Assembly (NCBI GenBank): GCA_964423835.1
Contig: CAYRGJ010000006.1
Location: forward strand, 65,805 to 129,804
Length of the DNA: 64,000 bases
Origin: JAFGCL01 sp964423835
GTDB lineage: Bacteria; Chloroflexota; Dehalococcoidia; UBA2247; RBG-13-53-26
Direction: 5' to 3'
Part shown: in pieces, positions 42,743-50,388 of the stretch
How the letters are laid out: every line of letters starts with the position of its first letter
Numbering within the stretch: the stretch's first letter is position 1
The notes under the pieces: generated by a model
The model's database searches: none
Told to the model about the DNA's origin: nothing
Seen by the model: only the letters and a program-made list of their open reading frames with translations
Position numbers and translations under genes: made by a program

Positions 42743-43021
42743 ATGAAGCGATTGGAGTCTTGGATACGCCCGTCCAAGCGTCAGATGATCCTCAAGTGCG
42801 TTGAGGATCTGGCGGTTGCCCGGAAGATCAGGACCAGCAGCACCGATGACGGGTTGCTGTGGTGCACGGTGAACATGACCGAGCCCCCGGATTCCGTTCT
42901 GGCAACGCTGGGCATGATACTGCTGTCATGGGGACCCCCGATACTGATCGATAAGGCGGACGACGAGGCCCGCTATCTGTTCAACCCTCTGCAGGGCAGG
43001 GTCCGGGACAGCCTGAACTAG
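42743..43021 (+). CDS. hypothetical protein, 92 aa
   Basis: I do not recognise it. The ATG at 42743 has GGGGGAG nine bases upstream. The protein is soluble with a central VNMTEPPDSVLATLGMILLSW segment that could be an amphipathic or weakly hydrophobic helix, and it ends VRDSLN. It stands alone after the AT-rich island, followed by an even shorter reading frame. No fold suggestion is possible. Confidence 0.6.
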   Translation: MKRLESWIRPSKRQMILKCVEDLAVARKIRTSSTDDGLLWCTVNMTEPPDSVLATLGMILLSWGPPILIDKADDEARYLFNPLQGRVRDSLN

Positions 43022-43031
43022 TGGAGGGTGG

Positions 43032-43208
43032 ATGGACATCACCAGACGCAAGCCTGTTTCCGCAGCTGGCCGGCAGACCCTGGAAATGACACCTGGCCTG
43101 ACCTGGTCGCAAGTGGCGCTCAAGTCCCGGTCCTCTCAGACCGGCATCCCTTTGCCGTGCTCGGTGCAGCACCGGCTCTGGATCCAGCCTGGCCGGCACT
43201 GCCGGTAA
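43032..43208 (+). CDS. possible small protein, 58 aa
   Basis: This short frame begins ten bases after the previous stop, with GGAGG six bases before the ATG. It encodes a basic peptide (MDITRRKPVSAAGRQTLEM...) ending at TAA 43206-43208. It has no recognisable motif and may be spurious. Confidence 0.3.
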   Translation: MDITRRKPVSAAGRQTLEMTPGLTWSQVALKSRSSQTGIPLPCSVQHRLWIQPGRHCR

Positions 43209-43218
43209 GGCTCCAGGA

Positions 43219-43635
43219 TCACAGCTCCACCCATGTCTTGGGCTCGAAGTTAGTCTGCATGGTCCATGTCGTGGCCTGCCCCTTTCTCAGGCGGTAGACC
43301 ACCAGCATGTCCCAACCCCACTGCTCGACCCATGGCTTCAGGAAATCGCGCCGGGCCACGATCTCCTCCTTGAGCGCCATGTCCTCCACTGGCTCCACGA
43401 CGCCTCTCACCCTCACCTGGATTCCCTTCTGGAAGTCATTGAAACAGAACTCCACCCTGGGGTCTCCCGTGAGCTGCCGGTACAGGTCCTTCATGTTGCC
43501 CGTGTGGAAGACCAGCCCGTTCTCGTCGGCCCGGTAGAGCAGGATGCCGCGGACTCGCGGCGCGTTGCCCTCCACCGTGGCCAGATGGCAGGCCGGGTTG
43601 GCATTGATCAGCGCCAGTATCTCCGTCTTGTTCAT
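43219..43635 (-). CDS. pyridoxamine 5'-phosphate oxidase-family (split-barrel FMN) protein
   Basis: This 138-aa protein has the PPOX split-barrel pattern: NPACHLATVEGNAPRVRGIL, KDLYRQLTGDPRVEFCF and VRVRGVVEPVED. Small stand-alone members bind FMN, F420 or heme; the absence of the PdxH substrate motif argues against true PNPOx. ATG 43635 with GGAGGT upstream. Near-consensus promoter at 43659-43688. Confidence 0.87.
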   Translation of the reverse strand: MNKTEILALINANPACHLATVEGNAPRVRGILLYRADENGLVFHTGNMKDLYRQLTGDPRVEFCFNDFQKGIQVRVRGVVEPVEDMALKEEIVARRDFLKPWVEQWGWDMLVVYRLRKGQATTWTMQTNFEPKTWVEL

Positions 43636-43658
43636 GGGACCTCCTTGCTGCGGCCACC

Positions 43659-43688
43659 ATTGAACCACGCAGGCGGACAGAGTGTCAA
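43659..43688 (-). promoter_or_regulatory. promoter for the PPOX gene
   Basis: On the minus strand TTGACA, an 18-bp spacer and TTCAAT. Its -35 lies eight bases from the rsgA -35, so the two promoters fire in opposite directions from almost the same place. Confidence 0.65.
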
Positions 43689-43696
43689 ACAGGCGA

Positions 43697-43725
43697 TTGA
43701 CGCGCTGCCGCCCTGAACCTACAAT
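43697..43725 (+). promoter_or_regulatory. promoter for rsgA
   Basis: TTGACG, a 17-bp spacer and TACAAT. Leader of about 75 nt. Confidence 0.65.
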
Positions 43726-43807
43726 TCAGACAGGCCGGCGCGGGCCCAGCCGGGCCTGTCTGGACGGCGCTCCCGGCCGGCCGCCAGCACATCGGATATC
43801 ACTGCCA

Positions 43808-44875
43808 ATGCAACTGAGCGACCTTGGTTTCGACGCGTGGTTTCTCGAGAAACGGGAAGGCCTGCAGAAGCCTGACTGCAGCTTGGCCCGGGTGACTGCG
43901 GTCAACCGGGACAACTACCTCATCCGCAACGAGAGCGCCGAGGTCCTGGCAGAGCTCACAGGAGCCTTCCGGTTTTCAGCCGGCTCCAGCCTGGAGCTCC
44001 CTGCCGTAGGGGACTGGGCCCTGGTCCGGTACCTCAACGAAGGCACCTTCGCCATCATCCAGGGGCTCTTTCCCCGGAGGTCCACACTGCGGCGGAAGGC
44101 GGCCGGCCGCGACATCGAATACCAGATGATTGCTGCCAACATCGACGTGGCCTTCGTCGTCCAGTCCGCCGACACCGACTTCAGCCTGCGCCGCCTGGAA
44201 CGGTACCTGGTCATGGCCCGGGAAGGCGGCATCGAGCCGGTCATGATTCTGAGCAAGAGCGACCTGCTGGATCCCGACGAGCTGGAGGGGCGGATGGCCG
44301 CGGTCCGGGAGGCCAGGGCCGGCTGCGCCGTCATCGCCCTGAGCAACCGTACCGGCGCGGGCCTGGATGAGGTCCGGGGCATGCTGGAGAAGGGGAAGAC
44401 CTACTGCCTGCTGGGCTCATCCGGGGTGGGCAAGAGCACGCTCCTCAACCGCCTGGTGGGCCGGGACCTCATGCAGACGAACACGGTACGGGCCACCGAC
44501 GGCCGGGGAAGGCACACCACCGCCCGCCGGCAGCTGATCGTCCTGGACCAGGGGGCGATGCTCATCGATACCCCCGGCATGAGGGAGCTGGGCAATATCG
44601 CTGTGAGCGAGGCCATAGAGGAGAGCTTCTCCGACATCGTCGAGCTCTCCAACCGCTGCCGCTACACCAACTGCACCCACACCAACGAGCCCGGCTGCTC
44701 GCTCCTGGAGGCCGTTCAGACGGGTCACCTCGCCGAAGGGCGGTACCAGAGCTACCTCAAGCTGCTCAAGGAGTCCGAGTACCACGAGATGTCCTATCTC
44801 GAGAAGAGGCGCAAGGACCGGAAGTTCGGGCAGATGGTCAAGTCCACCCTCAAGCAGCACAACAAGAAGAGGTAA
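43808..44875 (+). CDS. rsgA: ribosome small-subunit-dependent GTPase A
   Basis: This 355-aa circularly permuted GTPase assists late 30S maturation. An OB-fold N terminus (about 1-90) precedes G4 ILSKSDLLD, then the P-loop LLGSSGVGKSTLLNRL and G3 IDTPGMRELG. The zinc site is CRYTNCTHTNEPGC. ATG 43808 is chosen at the natural family start; the longer upstream frame is spacer. It converges with argS (9-bp gap). Confidence 0.96.
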   Translation: MQLSDLGFDAWFLEKREGLQKPDCSLARVTAVNRDNYLIRNESAEVLAELTGAFRFSAGSSLELPAVGDWALVRYLNEGTFAIIQGLFPRRSTLRRKAAGRDIEYQMIAANIDVAFVVQSADTDFSLRRLERYLVMAREGGIEPVMILSKSDLLDPDELEGRMAAVREARAGCAVIALSNRTGAGLDEVRGMLEKGKTYCLLGSSGVGKSTLLNRLVGRDLMQTNTVRATDGRGRHTTARRQLIVLDQGAMLIDTPGMRELGNIAVSEAIEESFSDIVELSNRCRYTNCTHTNEPGCSLLEAVQTGHLAEGRYQSYLKLLKESEYHEMSYLEKRRKDRKFGQMVKSTLKQHNKKR

Positions 44876-44884
44876 CGCCAGGGG

Positions 44885-46543
44885 CTACATTCGCTCGGGC
44901 ACGCTCATGCCCATGAAGGAGAGGGTGCGGGCGAAGGCGATCCGGGCGGCATCGATCAGCTTCAGCCGCGCGGCCGTCAGCTCCGCATCCTCGGAGACCA
45001 CCCGGCACTGCTTGTAGAAGGCGTGGAAGGCCGTGGCCAGGTCCATGGCGTAGTAGGGCAGATGGTGCGGCTCCAGCTTGGCGGCCACCGTCTCCACCAC
45101 CTCCGGCAGCTGCAGCATCTTGCGGATGAAGTCCAGCTCCGCCTCATCTTTCAGCAGGGCCACGTCCCCCCGGCTGAAATCGATGCCCTTCTCCTGGGCC
45201 AGGCGGAAGATGCTGGCAATCCGGGCGTGGGCGTACTGCACATAGTACACCGGGTTCTCCGCCGATTCCTTCTTGGCCAGCTCGATGTCGAAGTCCATCT
45301 GGCTGTCCGCCGAGCGCGACAGGAAGACGAAGCGGCAGGCGTCCGGGCCCACCTCCTCCACCAGCTCGCGCAGCGTGACCAGGTCGCCGCTGCGCTTGGA
45401 GATCTTGACCTCCACGTTGCCCCGCTTGAGCATTACCAGCTGGGTGATGAGGATGTCCATCCGGGCCGGGTCTATGCCCAGGGCGCCCAGCACCGCCTTC
45501 ATGCGGGCGACATGGCCCTGGTGATCGGCGCCCCAGATGTTGATCACCCGGTCGAAGCGGCGCTCGACGAGCTTGTTGTAGTGGTAGGCTATGTCGGAGG
45601 CGAAATAGGTGGGCACCCCGGTGGTGCGCACCAGGACGTTGTCCTTGTCCTCGCCCAGCCCGGACGAGGCGAACCAGACCGCCCCTTCCTTCTCCACCAC
45701 GTGGCCGCCTTCCCGAAGGATGGACATGGCCTTGTCGTACTGGCCATTGTCGTACAGGCCCTTCTCGGAAAACCAGACGTCGAAACGGACCCCGATCATC
45801 TCCAGGTCCGTGCGCAGGAGGTCCATCACCTTCACCAGGCCGATGGCCCCGATGCCGGCGACGGCCTCGGCCTCCGGCATCTGCAGGAACCGGTCGCCGT
45901 GCTCGGCCACGACCTCTCTGGCCATGTCTATCAGGTAGAGCCCGTGATACCCGTCCGCCGGGACCTCAGTGGGATGGCCCAGCGCCTCCCGATAGCGCGC
46001 GTAGAGCGACCGGTAGAAGGCGTTGATCTGGCCGCCGGCGTCGTTGACGTAGTACTCCTTCTCCACGCGGTACCCGGCTGCGGCCAGGATGTTGGCCAGC
46101 GTGTCGCCCATGATGGCGCCCCGCCCGTGCCCCACGTGCAGCGGCCCGGTGGGGTTGACGCTGACGAACTCGATCTGCACCCGCTGGCCCTGGCCCAGCT
46201 CAACGGAGCCGAAGCGCTCCGGCGCCGCCCGGATCACATCCACCTGCTGCGCCAGCCAGTCGCTCCTCAGGGTGAAGTTGATGAAGCCGGGGCGGGCGGC
46301 CTCCACCTTTTCCACTTCCGGGATGGGCCGGACCAGCGGCACGATCTTCTCTGCCAGGCTCATGGGATTGGCCCTGGCCAGGCGGGCCAGCTTCATGGGG
46401 AAGTTGCTGGCGTAGTCGCCGTGGCCGGGGTTCTGGGGGCGCTCCAGCATGATCTCGGGAAGGGCCGCCTGCGGCAGCAGCCCCTGTCTCTGGGCCTCGG
46501 CCACCGCTTCGCCCAGGAGGCGGATGATCCTGCGTCTGACCAC
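44885..46543 (-). CDS. argS: arginyl-tRNA synthetase
   Basis: This 552-aa class I synthetase charges tRNA-Arg. HIGH motif in NPTGPLHVGHGRGAIMGD; the KMSKS equivalent is VKISKRSGDLV. The C-terminal DALR anticodon domain ends TLSFMGMSVPERM. The GTG start at 46543 lies eight bases after a TATAGT box (46552-46557), giving a leaderless or nearly leaderless transcript. It follows recG after 177 bp. Confidence 0.97.
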   Translation of the reverse strand: MVRRRIIRLLGEAVAEAQRQGLLPQAALPEIMLERPQNPGHGDYASNFPMKLARLARANPMSLAEKIVPLVRPIPEVEKVEAARPGFINFTLRSDWLAQQVDVIRAAPERFGSVELGQGQRVQIEFVSVNPTGPLHVGHGRGAIMGDTLANILAAAGYRVEKEYYVNDAGGQINAFYRSLYARYREALGHPTEVPADGYHGLYLIDMAREVVAEHGDRFLQMPEAEAVAGIGAIGLVKVMDLLRTDLEMIGVRFDVWFSEKGLYDNGQYDKAMSILREGGHVVEKEGAVWFASSGLGEDKDNVLVRTTGVPTYFASDIAYHYNKLVERRFDRVINIWGADHQGHVARMKAVLGALGIDPARMDILITQLVMLKRGNVEVKISKRSGDLVTLRELVEEVGPDACRFVFLSRSADSQMDFDIELAKKESAENPVYYVQYAHARIASIFRLAQEKGIDFSRGDVALLKDEAELDFIRKMLQLPEVVETVAAKLEPHHLPYYAMDLATAFHAFYKQCRVVSEDAELTAARLKLIDAARIAFARTLSFMGMSVPERM

Positions 46544-46551
46544 AACATATA

Positions 46552-46557
46552 ACTATA
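46552..46557 (-). promoter_or_regulatory. -10-like box (TATAGT) close to argS start
   Basis: It lies eight bases from the GTG. No Shine-Dalgarno and no good -35 are seen. Confidence 0.4.
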
Positions 46558-46720
46558 CAGCAAGTGCCGTGTACGCGTCTGCGGGGATGCCCGGGCCAGC
46601 CGGGGCCGATATGGGCGCCGCAGGAAGCCGAGCCGCCAGGAAATGGTGTTGCCGCTGGCTCCCAGCAGAAGGGCATCCTTTGTGCCGCCAGCGAAGATGT
46701 CGAACCAGACGAAGGTCGAC

Positions 46721-49417
46721 CTAACCGGCCTCGCCCCCGGTCCGCCACACCCGGGCCACCTCCCGCGCCAGCAGGCGGTGCTCCGGCCGCTCCAGCCCCG
46801 GGTCGCCTTCGACCAGGCGCATGGCCTCGCCGCGAGCCATCTCCAGCAGGGCCACGTCCGACAAACGGGCCATGCGCAGGTCGGGCAGGCCGCTCTGCTG
46901 GGTGCCGAAGAACTCGCCCGGTCCCCGGAGGCGGAGGTCCTCCTCCGCCAGGCGGAAGCCGTCGCGGGTGCGCTCTATGATCTTCAGGCGCTCCCGCCCT
47001 TCGAACGAGGGGGATTCGGCCAGCAGCAGGCAGTAGCTCTTGTGCTCGCCCCGGCCCACCCGGCCACGGAACTGGTGAAGCTGCGACAGCCCGAAGCGGT
47101 CGGCGCCCTCGATGAGCATCACCACCGCGTTGGGCACGTCGATGCCCACCTCCACCACGGGCGTAGACACCAGTATGTCCAGCTCCTGGTCCTTGAAGCC
47201 CCGCATCACCGCTTCTTTTTCGGCGGCGGACATCCGCCCGTGCAGCAGGCCCAGCCGGAGGTCGGGGAAGACCTCCCGGGATAGCCGCTGGTACTCCGCC
47301 ACCGCGGCCCTGGCCTCGATGTTCTCCGACTCCTCGATGAGGGGGCAGACCACGAAGGCCTGCCGGCCCTGGCCCACCTGGCGGCGGACGAAGTCGTAGG
47401 CGGCCTGCCTGCGCTCCGGCTCCAGCCATTTGGTCTGTATGGCCACCCGCCCCGGCGGCATCTCATCGATGACCGAGAGGTCCAGGTCGCCGTAGAGGGT
47501 GAGGGCCAGGGTGCGGGGTATGGGCGTGGCCGTCATCACCAGCACGTGCGGGTTGGCCCCCTTCTGCCGCAGCGCGGACCGCTGCAGGACGCCGAAGCGG
47601 TGCTGCTCGTCGACGACCACCACCCCCAGTTGCCGGAACTCGACGCCCTTCTGGATCAGGGCATGGGTGCCGATGACCAGGTGCAGGGCGCCATCGGCCG
47701 CCAGCTTCTGGATGCGGCGCTTCCGGGCCGCCTTGAGGCTGCCGGTGAGCAGGGCCATGGTGAAGGGGTAGGGGGGTACCGAGGGGAACTCCAGCAGCCC
47801 CTCATCTTCGCCCGGGACGTTCGCGGCCGCCCGCGCCCGGGAGCGGTCCGCCGCGGCCGTGCGGCTGGCTGCGGTTTCGCGGTCCGCCCGGCGCCGGGCG
47901 GCAGGCTGCCGGTCCGGCACGGCTTGGCCGGAGACGGCCGGCCCCCCCGGCGCGGCGCTGCCATGATCCTGCAGGCGGGACAGGAGACCGGAAATGGTAT
48001 TGAAGTGCTGCTCGGCCAGGATCTCCGTCGGGGCCATCAAGGCCCCCTGGCACCCGCTGGCCGCCGCCATCAGCAGGGCGGCCGTGGCCACTACCGTCTT
48101 GCCGCTGCCCACGTCCCCCTGCAGCAGCCGGCTCATGGGCCTGGCCTGGCTGACATCGGACATGATCTCCTGCAGCACCCGCTCCTGGGCCGGCGTGAAA
48201 CTGAAAGGCAGGCTGTCGTTGAAACGCTGCCGCAGGCCGCTGTCCACCATCACCCGGGCGCTGGCCTGCGTCTCCTGCCACTCCAGCTTGCGGCGGGCCA
48301 CCCCCAGCTGTATCAGGAACAGCTCATCGAAGGCCAGCCGTCTCCGGGCCTCGGCCAGGCTCCGGGCCGAATCCGGGAAATGGGCCTGTTGGATGGCCTC
48401 TGGCAGCGGCAACAGACCGCGGCGCCGCCGCATCTCTGGCGGCAGGTGGTCGTCCACCCGCGGCGCCCAGTCCGCGACCACGGCCTTCATCAGCCCGCGC
48501 ACCGTGCGCGGGTAGAGCCCCTCCGTCAGGGGGTAGACCGGGACCAGCAGGCCCTCGCGGGGCAGGCCCTCTGGCTCCAGGATCTCCCACTCGGGCGATT
48601 CCAGCACCTTCTTGTTTTTGTAGACCCCCACCTTGCCGAAGAGCACCAGCCGGGTGTTGGTGCGGAAGCGGCGGGCCAGGTAGGGCTGGTTGAACCACAC
48701 GGCCCGGATGTTGCCGGTCTCATCGCCCACCGTGGCCTCCGCCCCCATCCTGCCGCCGAGGTTCACCGCCCGGGCCTCCCACACTGAGGCCACCAGGGTC
48801 TGCTCCGCCCCCACCTCCAGCTCCGCCACCCGCCTCTGGCGGCCATAGTCCATGTGGCGATGGGGGAACAGGTAGAGCATGTCCCGGATGGTGCGGACCT
48901 CCATCCGGGCGAACCTGGAGGCCACGCTGGACCCGACGCCTTTGATGGTGGTGATGGGGGAGTCCAGGGACATGCCCGGGGGTGGCGGCGTTGGCCGGGC
49001 CGGTGCCGGCGTCCGTGGGCCCGGCGGCGCGGCTGAGCCGGCTGCCGGCTTCGCTCCTGGCGCGGGGATACGCGGGTCCCGCGGCCCGGCCACCGGCTTC
49101 GCTCCCGGCGCGGGCATCCGCTGGCCCGGCAAGGGCGTGGCAGCGGCCCCTCCTTTCGGCGCCGGCCCGGAGGTGGCGGCGAGCCGGCGGCGCGCATCCT
49201 CAGCCCATTCCCGGCGCTGCTCCGTGGTCAGGGCCGCGTACCGGAAGCCCGGCGGGCAGATGCTGGCAGCCACGGCGTCATCGGCGTCGCGGGCCTTCCT
49301 GAGATAGACCTGGAGATAGCGGTCCAGCCCGCCGACTACGGCGGCGTCCTCGTAGCCGCGGGCCTGCTCCAGGTCCAGTATCTTCAACAGGGCTTCGGCC
49401 GGTGCGCCCGATGTCAT
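46721..49417 (-). CDS. recG: ATP-dependent DNA helicase RecG
   Basis: This 898-aa helicase regresses stalled forks and processes recombination intermediates. The wedge/OB domain begins SPITTIKGVGSSVASRFA. Helicase motifs are GDVGSGKTVVATAAL, APTEILAEQH, VVVDEQHRFGV, TATPIPRTLAL, HGRMSAAEKEAVM and GRVGRGEHKSYC. It is about 200 residues longer than E. coli RecG: an N-terminal helical domain (1-83), a Pro/Ala/Gly linker with repeated PAPGAKP (84-148), and an Arg/Ala-rich insert after motif Ia (about 47775-47970). It overlaps degV by four bases. Confidence 0.96.
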   Translation of the reverse strand: MTSGAPAEALLKILDLEQARGYEDAAVVGGLDRYLQVYLRKARDADDAVAASICPPGFRYAALTTEQRREWAEDARRRLAATSGPAPKGGAAATPLPGQRMPAPGAKPVAGPRDPRIPAPGAKPAAGSAAPPGPRTPAPARPTPPPPGMSLDSPITTIKGVGSSVASRFARMEVRTIRDMLYLFPHRHMDYGRQRRVAELEVGAEQTLVASVWEARAVNLGGRMGAEATVGDETGNIRAVWFNQPYLARRFRTNTRLVLFGKVGVYKNKKVLESPEWEILEPEGLPREGLLVPVYPLTEGLYPRTVRGLMKAVVADWAPRVDDHLPPEMRRRRGLLPLPEAIQQAHFPDSARSLAEARRRLAFDELFLIQLGVARRKLEWQETQASARVMVDSGLRQRFNDSLPFSFTPAQERVLQEIMSDVSQARPMSRLLQGDVGSGKTVVATAALLMAAASGCQGALMAPTEILAEQHFNTISGLLSRLQDHGSAAPGGPAVSGQAVPDRQPAARRRADRETAASRTAAADRSRARAAANVPGEDEGLLEFPSVPPYPFTMALLTGSLKAARKRRIQKLAADGALHLVIGTHALIQKGVEFRQLGVVVVDEQHRFGVLQRSALRQKGANPHVLVMTATPIPRTLALTLYGDLDLSVIDEMPPGRVAIQTKWLEPERRQAAYDFVRRQVGQGRQAFVVCPLIEESENIEARAAVAEYQRLSREVFPDLRLGLLHGRMSAAEKEAVMRGFKDQELDILVSTPVVEVGIDVPNAVVMLIEGADRFGLSQLHQFRGRVGRGEHKSYCLLLAESPSFEGRERLKIIERTRDGFRLAEEDLRLRGPGEFFGTQQSGLPDLRMARLSDVALLEMARGEAMRLVEGDPGLERPEHRLLAREVARVWRTGGEAG
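48974..49168. repeat. low-complexity linker in RecG with repeated PAPGAKP
   Basis: Residues 84-148 are Pro, Ala and Gly-rich and repeat PAPGAKP(V/A)AG. At the DNA level GGCTTCGCTC(C)(T/C)GGCGCGGG recurs near 49048 and 49107. Confidence 0.65.
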
Positions 49418-50361
49418 CGTTGTTTGCCCGCAGGCGGCTGCCGCCGGGAGATGCGCAGGGCGGGCAGCGTGAACTTCTTGCCTGTGGTCTTACTGCCTCT
49501 GCCTCCGGCCTCCCCCGCCTTGCCGGCTTCGCGCTCGATCAGGGCCACCAACAAGGCCCCCGGGCCGGCGTGGACGCCGATGGCCGCCCCCAGCCCGGCG
49601 ATCACCGGATGGCGCTGCCCGGAGATCGCCTCGATCCGCTCCGCCAGCTGGCGGGCATCATCCGGGGCATTGGCGTGGGCCACGGCCACCGCCTCCAGGG
49701 GGAGGTGCCGGGAGACGAACTGGAGCAGCCGCTCCATGCCCATGCTCCGGGTCCGGGTGACCCCGGAGGGGCGCACCCATCCGTCCTTCATCTCCAGCAT
49801 CGGCTTGACCCTGACCAGGGCCCCCAGCAGCGCTCCGCTCTTGCCCAGGCGCCCGCCCTTCAGAATGTACCTGGCCGTGTCCAGCATGGCCATGCCGTAG
49901 CTGCGGCGGATGGTGCCGCGCACGGTGGCCGCGATATCATCCAGCGGCTCTCCCTCGCGGGCCTGGCCCGCGGCCCGCATGGCCAGCAGGCCCAGGCACA
50001 TGGTGGTCAGCTGCGAGTCCACCACCTCGATGCGGCTCTTGCCCGCAAATGAGCGCTTGCCGGTGGTGGCCGCATCGAAGATGGCCGAGACCTTCGAGCT
50101 GGTGGTCAGGCAAAGGATCTCGTCGCTCTCCCGGGACAGCCGCTGAAAGACCTCCAGGAACTCGCCCGGAGCCGGCGCGGAGGTGGTGGGGTGCACCGGG
50201 CCACTCACCATCCTGTCGTACAGCTGCTCCGGGGTGATATCCATGCCGTCCCGGAAGGCCTGGCTGCCGAAACGCACGCTGACCGGCACGATGGCGATCC
50301 CGAGCTCTTCCGCGATATGCGGCGGGAGATCGGAGGTGCTGTCGGTGACCACCTTTACCAT
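49414..50361 (-). CDS. DegV-family fatty acid-binding protein
   Basis: This 315-aa protein has VKVVTDSTSDLPP, the fatty-acid-binding motif HPTTSAPAPGEF, LTTSSKVSAIFDAA and GGRLGKSGALLG. DegV (FakB-like) proteins hold a fatty acid for phosphorylation by the FakA kinase. The DAK2-domain protein 28 bp upstream fits that kinase role. The last 45 residues are a basic, Gly-rich tail. The stop overlaps recG. Confidence 0.93.
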   Translation of the reverse strand: MVKVVTDSTSDLPPHIAEELGIAIVPVSVRFGSQAFRDGMDITPEQLYDRMVSGPVHPTTSAPAPGEFLEVFQRLSRESDEILCLTTSSKVSAIFDAATTGKRSFAGKSRIEVVDSQLTTMCLGLLAMRAAGQAREGEPLDDIAATVRGTIRRSYGMAMLDTARYILKGGRLGKSGALLGALVRVKPMLEMKDGWVRPSGVTRTRSMGMERLLQFVSRHLPLEAVAVAHANAPDDARQLAERIEAISGQRHPVIAGLGAAIGVHAGPGALLVALIEREAGKAGEAGGRGSKTTGKKFTLPALRISRRQPPAGKQR

Positions 50362-50388
50362 GGCGGCCTGGCCTCCTGTGTTGAGACG

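Noticed and set aside
45023..46552. Plus-strand frame of 509 codons opposite argS
   Set aside because: Antisense shadow; ArgS motifs are clear on the other strand.
46544..46720. Open minus-strand stretch between recG and argS reading like a protein (TFVWFDIFAGGTKDALLL)
   Set aside because: No start codon or ribosome site after the recG stop and no family I recognise; possibly a remnant, but not supportable as a gene.
46544..46720. T-box leader for argS
   Set aside because: No AGGGUGG-like antiterminator motif is seen, and the -10 box is too close to the start for a long leader.
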